DNA of 64,000 nt from Acidobacteriota bacterium. Its GTDB lineage: Bacteria > Acidobacteriota > Aminicenantia > JBFLYD01. Location of the stretch: positions 1-64,000 of the forward strand of contig JBFLYD010000058.1 of assembly GCA_040756905.1 (NCBI GenBank), in the 5' to 3' direction. Under the pieces are notes generated by a model, which worked only from the letters and a program-made list of their open reading frames with translations, searched no databases and was not told the DNA's origin. Position 1 is the stretch's first letter. Every line of letters starts with the position of its first letter. Shown one piece after another: positions 38,924-47,743 of this stretch. The position numbers and the translations under genes were made by a program.

Positions 38924-39335
38924 TCAAGGCAGTTTGGTTCTTATTCCATTTCCCTTTACTGACCTTTCAACCACTAAGAAGCGACCTGCTCTGGTTGTGT
39001 CGCCTGGTTGGTTCAATCAAGCCTATGAAGATGTCGTCTTAGCGGCTGTGACATTGATAACTTCTGAACCATTAAAACAATTAGACGTGCCTTTGGCTCA
39101 AAAGGATTTGACTGAAGGGGTTATTCCCAAAGAATCAACCATCAAGATATCAAAACTTTTTACCTGTCATAGGAATTTAGTAGTTAGGGAAGTTGCGGTA
39201 GTCAAAGAGGAGAAACTTAGGGAAGTTTTGAAAAAACTGAGGGAATTCTTTGGAGAAAAAGTCCTAAATGCCCAATCCAACACCCAAAGACTAAAAATCC
39301 TCCCCAATGGGACAGAAAGAGATAAAAAGAGATGA
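38913..39335 (+). CDS. PemK/MazF-type mRNA interferase toxin
   Basis: 140 residues from ATG 38913; ATGs at 38901 and 38892 are also possible. The opening YNQGSLVLIPFPFTDLSTTKKRPALVVSP is the MazF/PemK hallmark: a G-S-L-V strand, PFPFTD, and the conserved Arg in KRPALVVS. The core barrel continues with DVVLAAVTLITSE and ESTIKISKLFTCHRNLV. These toxins cut mRNA at short motifs. The C-terminal 30 residues (VLNAQSNTQRLKILPNG and on) extend beyond the usual 110 and may reflect a lost stop. The gene overlaps its putative antitoxin by 11 bases. Confidence 0.82.
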   Translation: MTYNQGSLVLIPFPFTDLSTTKKRPALVVSPGWFNQAYEDVVLAAVTLITSEPLKQLDVPLAQKDLTEGVIPKESTIKISKLFTCHRNLVVREVAVVKEEKLREVLKKLREFFGEKVLNAQSNTQRLKILPNGTERDKKR

Positions 39336-39546
39336 AAGAATTTGAAGGAAGAATAATCAGCGATCCCAAGATCTGTGGTGACAAACATTATATTAAGAAA
39401 ACTCGGATTCCTGTTTATCTTATTCTTGATTTATCTGCTGGAGAGAGTTATGAATGGAGAAAGAGTGCCTATTCCAATCTTGATGAAGAGAGGATATAAA
39501 AGCGTGTATTAGTTATGCCGGATTATTGGCCCAGGAAGAAGATTGA
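39332..39546 (+). pseudogene. DUF433 antitoxin-like gene, frameshifted
   Basis: The ATG at 39332 overlaps the toxin stop. The first frame reads KEFEGRIISDPKICGDKHYIKK, TRIPVYLILDLSAGES and NLDEERI and then stops at about 39500. That is the DUF433 N-terminal two-thirds. The expected ending (DIKACISYAGLLAQEED) follows in another frame from 39493 to 39546, so two extra bases sit in GAAGAGAGGAT. DUF433 proteins are antitoxins of PIN-like toxins; no partner toxin is present. It is a degraded gene, or one sequencing indel. Confidence 0.75.
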
Positions 39547-39560
39547 AAATAGAAAATCGC

Positions 39561-39956
39561 ATGACGGAAAAGCTTGAGGAATGTTTTAAAAATAGAAAAG
39601 AGGTTGCCTTTTCTTTTTTGTATGGGTCTCAGGCAAGGGGAGTGGCTACATCGTTATCCGATATTGATATTGCTATTTATTTTTATCCCAAAAACCGCAG
39701 ACCTGTTGAGTTTGAAGAATTGGTCTATTATGAAAAGGAAGATGAAATATGGCTTGATATTGAGAGACTTTTGAAGAAAGAAGTAGAACTTCTTGTCCTT
39801 AACCGAGCACCTGCTACAATTGCAGCCAGTGCAATAAGAGGAATTCCCATTGTGATTAGAGATTGGGGGCTTTATCTGGATTTTATGGAATATGTAACCT
39901 CAGAGGCAATAGATTTCAGAAATCTACTTATAAAAGATTTTATCGAAAAATCATGA
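39561..39956 (+). CDS. mntA: MntA-like nucleotidyltransferase antitoxin
   Basis: 131 residues from ATG 39561; a TTG at 39543 lies in frame further up. The minimal nucleotidyltransferase signature FLYGSQARGVATSLSDIDIAIYF is complete with GS and D-x-D (near residues 20-38). In HEPN/MNT pairs the MNT protein AMPylates or nucleotidylates its HEPN toxin to silence it. The HEPN gene begins inside the last codons (ATG 39953) but is broken, so this antitoxin has lost its partner. Confidence 0.82.
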   Translation: MTEKLEECFKNRKEVAFSFLYGSQARGVATSLSDIDIAIYFYPKNRRPVEFEELVYYEKEDEIWLDIERLLKKEVELLVLNRAPATIAASAIRGIPIVIRDWGLYLDFMEYVTSEAIDFRNLLIKDFIEKS

Positions 39957-40292
39957 GAGAAGAAGTTAAAGAAAGGCTCATAAAACATTTGAATTTCATC
40001 GAAGAGGAAATAAATGACTATTCTCATTTTGGAAATATTACCTGGGAGATTTATAGAACTGATAGGAACCAAAGAAGAAATGTGGAAAAATGGATAGAAA
40101 ATTTAGTGAATTCCTCAATAGATATATCAAAAATTAGTACTTCCAGCTGAAGGTATAACAATCCCGGATACCTATAAGGAAATAGTTCCTCTCTCACCTT
40201 GGTAAAGGGATTTGATAAAGAGGAATCAGAAAGTCTCTCCCAGTGGGTAAGGTTGAGAAATATCATCACTCACGAAAAAGAGAAATTATGAT
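39953..40292 (+). pseudogene. HepT-like HEPN toxin gene with two frameshifts
   Basis: The first frame gives MREEVKERLIKHLNFIEEEI through NSSIDISKI and then stops at about 40150. A shift at about 40137 continues with VLPAEGITIPDTYKEIV. A second shift near 40190 gives LTLVKGFDKEESESLSQWV and RLRNIITHEKEKL, then a stop at 40292. The RNIITH motif is the Rx4H catalytic pair of HEPN ribonucleases, and the order of parts is that of DUF86/HepT. The toxin is inactive as written. Confidence 0.78.
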
Positions 40293-40624
40293 TGGGTAAG
40301 ATGTTTTAACCAGGATAATGCTATATGTATTTTATGCCTTTTTATCTGTTAACTTCCTCATAATTTCCAACATTTTTTAATTTGGTAATTGATGAATTAT
40401 TTTTTATTAGAGTTGAGAGATTAGACTCATCCAAAGAGAGTAAATTATGAGGGATGGATATAAATGCAAAGAATCAGTTTTTGGTTAGTTTTTAAGTGAG
40501 ACGATTCGGAGTTTAAACAAATAATATTGATATATAATTATAAAGTAAGAGTAAGATTTTTAAAGAACTCTTATATTAATGCCATTGACAATTAAAAATG
40601 AATTAATTAGAAGGAAAATGTATT
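40293..40624. other. 332-base non-coding gap
   Basis: Very AT-rich sequence without a gene, tRNA or strong repeat. It must contain the promoter of the ATP synthase F0 genes or of the remnant at 40625; several TATAAT-like words occur and I cannot rank them. Confidence 0.4.
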
Positions 40625-40768
40625 ATGGCTAAAACTATCACCTTGAGACTTTCTGGTGAGAAGAAAAAGATTGTTTTTATGATTGCTGCTGAACCAAGGC
40701 AGAAAAGTTATTACAATCCTGTTGAAGAAAAATTGGAAGTGGAATATTATAGGGGGAATTTTTATGTT
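40625..40768 (+). pseudogene. ribbon-helix-helix antitoxin remnant, now reading into atpZ
   Basis: It opens MAKTITLRLSGEKKK, the beta-strand and first helix of CopG/RHH-type antitoxins. The rest of the fold is not recognisable in this frame; a neighbouring frame offers VITILLKK as a possible second helix. The frame stays open and runs without a stop into the ATP synthase gene at 40769, so an automatic call would fuse the two. It is most likely a decayed antitoxin. Confidence 0.45.
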
Positions 40769-41008
40769 ATGAATGAAGGAAAAAATAATAAAGAATTGAA
40801 AAACAAGAAGAAGCCGAGGATAGACTGGAGACTTTTAGAGTATTCATCCGTTGGATTGATGTTTCCTGTATCGATTGCAGTTGGTTTAGCCATTGGATAT
40901 TTTCTTGATTCTATTCTTAATACATCTCCATGGCTTCTTTTAATATTCACGATTTTGGGCATAATTGCCGGGTTTTACAATGTCTATAAAATAGCTGGAA
41001 AGGAATGA
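40769..41008 (+). CDS. atpZ: AtpZ/ATPase_gene1-like F0 accessory protein
   Basis: 79 residues from ATG 40769. A basic N terminus is followed by two transmembrane helices (about 27-46 and 53-73). The second follows the family pattern GYFLDSILNTSPWLLLIFTILGIIAGFYNVYK (the G-x-LD and FGxxAGF-like parts). Small proteins of this family (PF09527) precede atpI and atpB in F0 operons and are thought to help assemble the c ring or to carry divalent cations. GGGGG at 40752-40756 is the only ribosome-binding-like sequence nearby. The start is chosen by family length, not by a strong SD. Confidence 0.7.
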   Translation: MNEGKNNKELKNKKKPRIDWRLLEYSSVGLMFPVSIAVGLAIGYFLDSILNTSPWLLLIFTILGIIAGFYNVYKIAGKE

Positions 41009-41067
41009 ATTATTTAAGGCTGGGTCATTTAATCTAAAAAATTTTCTTTATTGATAGAGAGGAAAAA

Positions 41068-41463
41068 ATGGATGAAACTAAAGGGATTTTTAAACTGGAA
41101 GAGAAAAAAATAATAAATCATATATTGTTATTAACAATTGTCATCAGTTTCTTCCTTTCAATTATATTCATAATTTTCAATTCTTTAATTTCTGGGATTT
41201 ATATATTGTTTGGAGGTTGGTTTGCACTTTTATTGTTTATCTGGCTTAAATACATTGCTTTTGGCATCGTTGAGAAAAAAGGGGTTTGGAGGATTGTGTT
41301 TATGTACATAGCTCGAATAGCATTGATTGGGCTCGTTTTTTACGCTATAATTTATTTTTCAAAATTTAATTTTGTTTACTTTTTTATAGGCTTTTCCGCT
41401 TTTATAGCTTCTATAATGATAGAGGCTATTGGGCAATTTTTCAGGCTGAAATGGAAGGATTAG
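41068..41463 (+). CDS. atpI: ATP synthase subunit I (AtpI)
   Basis: 131 residues with four transmembrane helices at about 17-40, 42-62, 74-96 and 101-122. This is the profile of AtpI (PF03899, ATP synthase I chain), a chaperone for c-ring assembly. Clear GAGAGG lies before the ATG. The end overlaps atpB by 13 bases. Sequence conservation in this family is low, so the call depends on topology and position. Confidence 0.75.
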   Translation: MDETKGIFKLEEKKIINHILLLTIVISFFLSIIFIIFNSLISGIYILFGGWFALLLFIWLKYIAFGIVEKKGVWRIVFMYIARIALIGLVFYAIIYFSKFNFVYFFIGFSAFIASIMIEAIGQFFRLKWKD

Positions 41464-42200
41464 AGCATAAACCTTTTTTGTCTGCATTGCTTAATTCAGT
41501 CTTTGGAAGACCTATCGCTTATCTTCTTTCCCTCTTTGGAGTAAAAATAAGTAATCCTGATAATTTAATTCCAGATCATATAGCTATGGCAATTTTTGTT
41601 ATGCTGTTTTTGATATTGTTATTTGGCCTTGGATCACGAAGATTGAAAATATTTCCCTCCCCATTTCAACAGATTCTTGAATTAATATATGAATTTTTTG
41701 AAGGAATCATTCTTGAATTTATTGGACCTGCTGGAAGAAAGTATATTCCAATGTTAGGTTCCTTGGGGTTGTTTATTTTTATTTCAAATTTACTGGGGCT
41801 TGTTCCAGGTTTTATGTCACCAACGAGTAATTTAAACGTAACTGTCGGATGTGCTACATTCGTATTTCTTTATTATCATTATCAGGGAATTAAAGCCCAT
41901 GGATTGTTCGGATACATAAAACATTTCATGGGTCCCATCTGGTGGCTTTCATGGCTTTTCTTTCCTGTAGAAATAATAAGCCATATATCAAGACCGCTTA
42001 CCCTCTCTATTCGACTTTTTGGTAATATTCTGGGGGAGGAGCTACTAATTTTAGTTTTGGCATCCCTTTTTCCTTTTGTAGCTCCTCTTCCTATTATGGC
42101 ATTTGCAATTATAACATCTTTCGTTCAGGCTTTAGTTTTTATATTTTTATCAATAGTATATATAGGTGGAGCCATTGCCGTAGAGGAAAATGAACATTAA
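41451..42200 (+). CDS. atpB: F0F1 ATP synthase subunit a
   Basis: 249 residues with 5-6 membrane helices. The key segment SRPLTLSIRLFGNILGEELL near 181-200 carries the essential Arg that faces the c ring, and the last helix has the conserved QALVFIFLSIVYIGGA. Subunit a forms the two half-channels for the coupling ion. It overlaps atpI by 13 bases. The b, delta and F1 genes do not follow; a different locus must carry them. Confidence 0.95.
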   Translation: MEGLEHKPFLSALLNSVFGRPIAYLLSLFGVKISNPDNLIPDHIAMAIFVMLFLILLFGLGSRRLKIFPSPFQQILELIYEFFEGIILEFIGPAGRKYIPMLGSLGLFIFISNLLGLVPGFMSPTSNLNVTVGCATFVFLYYHYQGIKAHGLFGYIKHFMGPIWWLSWLFFPVEIISHISRPLTLSIRLFGNILGEELLILVLASLFPFVAPLPIMAFAIITSFVQALVFIFLSIVYIGGAIAVEENEH

Positions 42201-42249
42201 ACTTAATGAGAATGTATTTAATTTTAATACATTTCTGCCCCCTCAACCT

Positions 42250-42310
42250 CCCCTCTCCCCTAAGGGGAGAGGATTAAAGCTTGCCCCGTACTTGATGCGG
42301 GGTGAGGGGT
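42250..42310. repeat. REP-like double hairpin between atpB and atpE
   Basis: CCTCTCCCC (42252-42260) pairs with GGGGAGAGG (42264-42272) around a TAA loop. CCCCG (42284-42288) pairs with CGGGG (42298-42302). This GC-rich island in AT-rich DNA is a common kind of dispersed bacterial repeat. It may stabilise the atpB mRNA end. Confidence 0.6.
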
Positions 42311-42420
42311 AAAAATAGAATGTAACAAATATTTGTGCGTTTTTATTAATATGAAAATTATTGTTGAAGTATTAGAAAAAATAAAATTAAATTAAAATTA
42401 AAACATTGAGGAGGAACTTT

Positions 42421-42774
42421 ATGAGTAACAGAGAAAAAATTGTGATTACATTAGTAGCAGTAATTCTGTTTTTTAACAGTTTTGTGTTTGCAGAAGAAGT
42501 TGAAGGCAAAAAGCCATCGGGTTCAAACGCTTTGATAATTGCAGTAATTGTCAGCATAGCAGGTTTAGCTCTTTCAGCCATGGTAGGAGGAATAGCTCAG
42601 AGCAATGCGATTAGGTCAGCTTTTGATGGAATTTCAAGGAATCCAGGAGCAGCCGGTCCGATAAGAGTATTATTATTACTGGGACTTGTTTTTATTGAAT
42701 CCCTTGTAATCTATGTTTTATTCATTAATATAATCATCTATTTTGTTAGATGGAAGGATTTGATATCCTATTAA
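42421..42774 (+). CDS. atpE: F0F1 ATP synthase subunit c, with signal sequence and Na+-type site
   Basis: 117 residues from ATG 42421, with GAGGAGG at 42408-42414. Residues 1-24 look like a cleavable signal peptide (VITLVAVILFFNSFVFA), which most c subunits lack. The two ring helices follow: about 38-62 and 81-106. The ion-binding Glu is E93. Q60 in the first helix, S94 and Y98 line up, by spacing, with Q32, E65, S66 and Y70 of the Na+-binding c subunit of Ilyobacter. The second water-coordinating Thr (T67) is Leu here. The polar loop SRNPGAAGP is normal. Confidence 0.93.
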   Translation: MSNREKIVITLVAVILFFNSFVFAEEVEGKKPSGSNALIIAVIVSIAGLALSAMVGGIAQSNAIRSAFDGISRNPGAAGPIRVLLLLGLVFIESLVIYVLFINIIIYFVRWKDLISY

Positions 42775-42775
42775 C

Positions 42776-43642
42776 TTGAAAGGCTTTAGATCTATATTAA
42801 AAATCCTTAAAAAAATCGGAGAGAGTTTAAAAAAATTTTCTCAGGACAGATGCGATGACCAGGCTGCGATAATTTCATTTTACATGCTCCTTGCAGCAAT
42901 TCCCACTGCTGGAGTGTTTGGACTTTTTCTTTCAAAAGTATTTGGAACAGATTTTTTACTTTTCAGATCCTTACACGTGATTTCAGAGGATTATTTTACC
43001 CAGCTTGACCCATCCTTTTTTGTCAAGGTTCGTTATCTTTCAAGGAGCATTGAGAAGCTTGGATGGGTTGGACTCGCATTAACTATTCCCCTGGGAATTG
43101 TTGTATTTTCAAAAATCACCCAGTCTATATATAGAATCTTTGAAATAACCATAAAGAGGTCTTTTTTGAGGAATACTTTGTTTCAAATTTCAATGCTTTT
43201 CATCACAGGAACGCTTATATTCTTATCATTGGTGATTTCAATTTCAACCTCAACTTTACATGGATATTTTTTCGAGAACGAATTGATTTCTGAATATCTC
43301 AATCCCTACTTTATTTCAATAGTAGATAACATACTTGTAGGATACATGGTTCCTGTTTTGCTTTCTTATTCTTTTTTCTTTTTTCTATACAAATTTTTGC
43401 CTCCAATGAAAATAAAGACCAATGTTGCTGTTGCAACAGCTCTTGTCTCAACTTTTCTGTGGGAGATTGCAAAAAGAATATTTTCCTGGTATCTGGGAAA
43501 TATTGCTCTATATGGAAAGCTCCATGGAACCTTATCTTCAGTGGTTGGGTTTATTCTTCTGGTAAATTTATCCATTTATATTTTACTGTTTGGAGCTGAA
43601 TTAACTTTTGTATTCAATTCAGGGAAAGATGAAAGTAAATAG
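42776..43642 (+). CDS. yihY: YihY/BrkB-family inner-membrane protein
   Basis: 288 residues with six membrane helices, read from TTG 42776; no better start exists near. The family pattern is clear: [21 protein letters not shown] near 27-47 (the region once called RNase BN), the [11 protein letters not shown] loop, and the closing [29 protein letters not shown] near 252-280. The function is unsettled; transport has been proposed. It starts 1 base after atpE and overlaps lpxD by 14. Confidence 0.82.
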   Translation: MKGFRSILKILKKIGESLKKFSQDRCDDQAAIISFYMLLAAIPTAGVFGLFLSKVFGTDFLLFRSLHVISEDYFTQLDPSFFVKVRYLSRSIEKLGWVGLALTIPLGIVVFSKITQSIYRIFEITIKRSFLRNTLFQISMLFITGTLIFLSLVISISTSTLHGYFFENELISEYLNPYFISIVDNILVGYMVPVLLSYSFFFFLYKFLPPMKIKTNVAVATALVSTFLWEIAKRIFSWYLGNIALYGKLHGTLSSVVGFILLVNLSIYILLFGAELTFVFNSGKDESK

Positions 43643-44669
43643 AATAAAATTAAAAGATTTGGCAGAAATTGTAGGATGCCCTTATGAAGGGGATGGAGAT
43701 GTAGAAATTACTGGGATATCGAGTATTGACCAGGCTGAAGCGGGGGATATAGTTTTTTATGCTGGAGGAAAATTTAAAAAATACCTTGAAACAACAAAAG
43801 CCTCAGCAATCATAATTTCAGATATGGAAGGGTACAGAAAAAAACCTGTTATTAAATCGAAAAATCCCCAGCTAACTTTTATAAAGATTATCGAACACTA
43901 TTATAAAGAAACAATTCCAGTTCATGGAATCCATAAACTTTCTTTTATCTCAAAAACTGCTAAACTTGGAAAGAATGTCTCTGTGGGACAGTTTTCAGTG
44001 ATTATGGAAAATGTTGAAATAGGAGAGAATTCAGTAATTTTCCCCCTTTGCACAGTATATCCTGATGTAAAGATTGGGAAAAATTGTATTATTCATTCTA
44101 ATGTTTCCATAAGGGAAAGAACTGAAATTGGAAACAATGTTATTGCGCATAATGGAGTTGTTATCGGATCAGATGGCTTTGGTTATTTAAAGCTCGAAGA
44201 CAAGACATATAAGAAAATTCCTCAGGTCGGAAAAGTAATAATTGAAGATGATGTGGAAATAGGAGCGAATACAGCAATCGATAGAGCTGCAATAGGTGAA
44301 ACAGTTATAAAAAAAGGAACGAAGATAGACAATCTTGTTCAGATTGGGCATAACGTAAAAATCGGTGCAAACACTATTCTTTCAGGTCAGACAGGCATCG
44401 CTGGAAGCACAGTGATAGGGAATAATGTGGTAACTGGGGGTCAGGTAGGTATTGGTGATCATTTGGAAATAGGTGATAACTCAATCATCGCTGCTAAATC
44501 TGGAGTGGCTTCTAACCTAAAACCCGACTCTTTTGTGGCTGGATATCCTGATATGGACATAAAAAAGTGGAGAAAATCTTATGTATCTCTTTATTTTCTT
44601 CCTGATTTAATCCGAGAATTCAGAGAGCTAAAAGAAAGATTAGAACAACTGGAGAAGAATAAAAAATAA
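43629..44669 (+). CDS. lpxD: UDP-3-O-acylglucosamine N-acyltransferase (LpxD)
   Basis: Third step of lipid A synthesis: adds the N-linked acyl chain from acyl-ACP to UDP-3-O-acylglucosamine in the cytosol. 346 residues from ATG 43629 with AGGGAAAG upstream. The N-terminal uridine-binding domain (about 1-100) has [21 protein letters not shown]. The left-handed beta-helix of hexapeptide repeats runs from about 105 to 300. The catalytic His lies in [10 protein letters not shown] (NLVQIGHNV, near 239). It is the only lipid A gene in the window, and it marks the organism as diderm. Confidence 0.93.
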   Translation: MKVNRIKLKDLAEIVGCPYEGDGDVEITGISSIDQAEAGDIVFYAGGKFKKYLETTKASAIIISDMEGYRKKPVIKSKNPQLTFIKIIEHYYKETIPVHGIHKLSFISKTAKLGKNVSVGQFSVIMENVEIGENSVIFPLCTVYPDVKIGKNCIIHSNVSIRERTEIGNNVIAHNGVVIGSDGFGYLKLEDKTYKKIPQVGKVIIEDDVEIGANTAIDRAAIGETVIKKGTKIDNLVQIGHNVKIGANTILSGQTGIAGSTVIGNNVVTGGQVGIGDHLEIGDNSIIAAKSGVASNLKPDSFVAGYPDMDIKKWRKSYVSLYFLPDLIREFRELKERLEQLEKNKK

Positions 44670-44670
44670 A

Positions 44671-44910
44671 TAGTGTCATGTCACAATATTATAACAAAAG
44701 GTATTTAAGTGACATGACACTAAGTGTGCTTTGCCATATGACTTTTCAAAGAAAAATTATTTATATCAAAGCACACTGAAGGGGTATGGGGAAGGACACT
44801 TCCCCATGTCTGGGGGGTGCTCAGCGAAGCGTCTAAGGGGGGCTTGCCCCCATAGGGAAAGTGTCATGTCACAATATTATAACAAAAGGTATTTAAGTGA
44901 CATGACACTA
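44671..44910. repeat. 240-base element of nested inverted repeats with 51-base direct terminal copies
   Basis: A 51-base unit occurs at 44672-44722 and again, identical, at 44860-44910. Each copy is itself an imperfect palindrome with AGTGTCATGTCAC and GTGACATGACACT at its ends. Between them are AGTGTGCTTTG (44723-44733) with CAAAGCACACT (44767-44777), GGGGAAG-GACA-CTTCCCC (44788-44805) and GGGGGC-TT-GCCCCC (44838-44851). The amrS stop codon (44908-44910) lies in the right copy. No gene is encoded. It looks like a small non-autonomous mobile or REP-type element inserted between convergent genes. Confidence 0.85.
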
Positions 44911-45927
44911 CAATCCTACTCCTTCAATTTTTTCCTGACATTCAGGACATTTGCCTTTTGATACTCTGTTTTTCAATATGGTATATCCATATCTTTCTAT
45001 CAATAATGTTTTGCAATTGGGGCAGTAAGTATTTTCAGCTTCGTCGCCTGGGACATTTCCTCCGTATACGAATTTCAGACCTTCAGTAACCCCAATATCT
45101 CTTGCCTTTCTTATCGATCTTAATTCTGTGGGGGGAAGATTAAGAAGTTTATAGTTTGGATAAAACCTGCTTATATGCCAGGGGGTTTCCGGTCCAATTT
45201 CTTCCTTTATAAATCTTGCAATATCTCTAATCTCCTCTTTTGAATCGTTTAATGTGGGAATCAGAAGGGTCGTGATTTCTACCCATATTCCATATTTTTT
45301 CATCAACTTAATGGATTCAAGAACTCCTTTGAGCTTTGCTCCTGGTATTTTGTGATAGAAATTCTCTCTGAAAGACTTGAGATCAACATTTGCTCCGTGT
45401 AAATATGGAGAAATTGTTTTCAGAGCTATTTCAGACATGTATCCATTGGTTACAAATATGTTGTATATTTTCTTTTCTGAGGCAAGTTTTGATATATCAT
45501 AAGCCCATTCGAAAAAAATAGTTGGTTCAGTATAGGTATAAGAAATCGTTTTACATTTCTTTTCCATTGTCATTTTTACAATTTCTTCAGGGGTAACCCA
45601 AGAATTTTTAACCTTGTTTTTTTGTTTATCAAATTTATACTGAGATATATCCCAGTTCTGGCAGTTTGAACATTTCATATTACATCCCACTGTAGCGATT
45701 GAGAAAGAAGTTGTTCCCGGGTAAAAATGAAAGAGGGGTTTCTTTTCAATAGGGTCGACATGCATTGCGATTGGATTTCCATACACTAAAGAAAATAGCT
45801 TCCCACCCTTGTTTATTCTTACTCCGCAAACTGCAATTTTCCCTTCATAAATAACACATCTATGACGACATAATTCACACCGAACCTTCCCATTCCCCAT
45901 CTCTTCCCAGAACATCGCTTCTTTCAT
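44908..45927 (-). CDS. amrS: AmmeMemoRadiSam-system radical SAM protein
   Basis: 339 residues. The radical SAM cluster motif GCNMKCSNCQNWDIS (Cx3Cx2C) is near residues 80-94. An N-terminal Cys cluster (CELCRHRCVI) near 17-26 and a C-terminal zinc-like pair (CPNC, CPEC) bracket the TIM-barrel. TYTEPTIFFEW near 140 and HISRFYPNYKLL near 250 are typical of the AmrS/PFL-activase-like group. The system is widespread in bacteria and archaea; its memo and AMMECR1 partners are not in the window. The reaction remains unclear. The stop codon lies in the repeat element to its right-hand side on the map at 44910. Confidence 0.85.
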   Translation of the reverse strand: MKEAMFWEEMGNGKVRCELCRHRCVIYEGKIAVCGVRINKGGKLFSLVYGNPIAMHVDPIEKKPLFHFYPGTTSFSIATVGCNMKCSNCQNWDISQYKFDKQKNKVKNSWVTPEEIVKMTMEKKCKTISYTYTEPTIFFEWAYDISKLASEKKIYNIFVTNGYMSEIALKTISPYLHGANVDLKSFRENFYHKIPGAKLKGVLESIKLMKKYGIWVEITTLLIPTLNDSKEEIRDIARFIKEEIGPETPWHISRFYPNYKLLNLPPTELRSIRKARDIGVTEGLKFVYGGNVPGDEAENTYCPNCKTLLIERYGYTILKNRVSKGKCPECQEKIEGVGL

Positions 45928-46096
45928 CGGATATATTATTATTGTTCAATGGCAAAAATTTTTCCAGCAGAAATTATTTTGTTTACTCTGATTTCTTTCA
46001 ATCTCTTGAGAAAAATAGAAATAACAAATAAAGCTATTCTTTCTTATTCCAGTTACTTATTGTATAATTCCAAAAATAAGATGGAGGTATTAATGT

Positions 46097-47659
46097 ATGA
46101 TGAAAGAATCTTTGCAAAATGAATTGAAATCCTTTAATCCTGCTACTGGAGAATTTCTTGGTTCAGTTTCAATCTCTTCTGATGAGGATGTGGATAGGGC
46201 TTTTAAGTCCGCAGAGATAGCCTTTGAATCCTGGAGGAAATATTTCATAGAAGAGAGAATAGGATTGATGAAAAAAGTAGGAAGAATAATATTTGATGAA
46301 AGGGATGAGATTGCAGAGCTTATAACAGCTGAAACTGGGAAACCTCTAATGGAGTCCTATTCCAGTGACTTGATTGAAACCTTAGATGCCATATCCTATT
46401 ATTGCAAAAATGCCAGAAAGATTCTTAAAAATGAAAAGATACGGCTTTATCAACCATTTCTATGGGGTAAGAAGGCCTGGATAAAATATGAACCACTGGG
46501 ACCTGTGGCTGTGATATCACCTTGGAATTTCCCTTTATCAATTCCAATGGCAACTCTCGTCCCTGTTATCATCGCAGGAAATACTGTTCTTTTTAAACCA
46601 TCAGAGTATACCCCATTAATAGGAAAGAAGATAAAGGAGATCTTTGATAGAGCAGGCTTTCCCGAAGGAGTATTGAATATTCTTTATGGAGATGGAAAGG
46701 TTGGGCAAAGGATAATAAGAAAACCTGTAAAAAAGGTATTTTTCACAGGAAGCTCTGGGGCAGGAGAGATTATCATGAAGGAATGCGCTGGATCCTTGAA
46801 GCCTGTGGTCTTTGAGCTGGGAGGGAAGGATCCAATGATTGTGTTAAAGGATGCAGATCTTGATATTGCAGTAGATGGTGCTATATTTGGAAGTCTTTTC
46901 AATTGTGGTCAGACATGCTGCTCTGTTGAGAGAATATTTGTAGAAGAAGAGATTACAGAGGAGTTTTTCAGGAAGTTGGAGGGGAAAGTAAAGAGATTAA
47001 GAGTGGGTAATGGAATGAATGAAGGGAAAGTGGATATTGGTCCCATTCAGAATCAAGCTCAGTTTAATAAAGTGAAGGAGCATTTAGAGGATGCCATCGA
47101 AAAAGGGGCCAGAGTTTTGGCTCAAACGGAAACAAAAAATGAGAAAGAGCTTTTCTTTTCTCCCATACTGATTTCAGACATAAATTCTTCCATGAGATGC
47201 TGGAATGAGGAGACCTTTGGTCCCCTTATAAAGCTTATTCCTGTAAAGGATTGGAGAGAAGGGGTGAAATTGGCCAATTTAACCGATTATGGACTTGGAG
47301 CCAGCATATGGACAAAAAATATCTCCTTGGCAAAGGAGATTGCTAAAGAGCTTCAGGCTGGGGTTGTGTGGATAAATAATGTTCTCTATTCCTTCAATGC
47401 CATGCAGTGCCCATGGGGAGGGGTTAAAGAGAGTGGTATCGGAAGGGTTCATGGCAGATTTGGACTTCTGGAAGCTACAAATCCCAAGCTAATATGTATG
47501 GAGAGGGAAAGAAAAAAAGGAGAGTTGTGGTGGTATCCATATACAAAGGAGAAATTGGAAATATTGAAGAATGGAATTACCTTTATCTTTGGAAAAAATA
47601 TTATGGAAAAGATCAAACTGATTCCATCCATTGTTAAATGGTTTCTTTTTTATAGATAA
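46097..47659 (+). CDS. NAD(P)-dependent aldehyde dehydrogenase
   Basis: 520 residues. Oxidises an aldehyde to the acid with NAD(P)+. The catalytic Cys is in FNCGQTCCSVERI near 270-282, the general-base Glu in FELGGKDPMIV near 238-248, and the cofactor loop in FFTGSSGAGE near 214. PWNFPLSIPMATLVP near 138 and the late EETFGPLIKL near 373 complete the family picture. It is closest in style to succinate-semialdehyde dehydrogenases, but the substrate cannot be told. The C-terminal 40 residues are hydrophobic and extend past the usual end. GGAGG lies 9 bases before the ATG. Confidence 0.9.
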   Translation: MMKESLQNELKSFNPATGEFLGSVSISSDEDVDRAFKSAEIAFESWRKYFIEERIGLMKKVGRIIFDERDEIAELITAETGKPLMESYSSDLIETLDAISYYCKNARKILKNEKIRLYQPFLWGKKAWIKYEPLGPVAVISPWNFPLSIPMATLVPVIIAGNTVLFKPSEYTPLIGKKIKEIFDRAGFPEGVLNILYGDGKVGQRIIRKPVKKVFFTGSSGAGEIIMKECAGSLKPVVFELGGKDPMIVLKDADLDIAVDGAIFGSLFNCGQTCCSVERIFVEEEITEEFFRKLEGKVKRLRVGNGMNEGKVDIGPIQNQAQFNKVKEHLEDAIEKGARVLAQTETKNEKELFFSPILISDINSSMRCWNEETFGPLIKLIPVKDWREGVKLANLTDYGLGASIWTKNISLAKEIAKELQAGVVWINNVLYSFNAMQCPWGGVKESGIGRVHGRFGLLEATNPKLICMERERKKGELWWYPYTKEKLEILKNGITFIFGKNIMEKIKLIPSIVKWFLFYR

Positions 47660-47743
47660 TGGGTCAATAGGAGTTTTGGTATTTGGATTCGGGATTTAAT
47701 TATGATTTTGATATTATGATTTTTGAAAGGGGTTGAGTTATAA

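Noticed and set aside
42776-43642. Ribonuclease BN.
   Set aside because: Older annotations gave YihY-type membrane proteins this name. The protein is a six-helix membrane protein with no nuclease motif.
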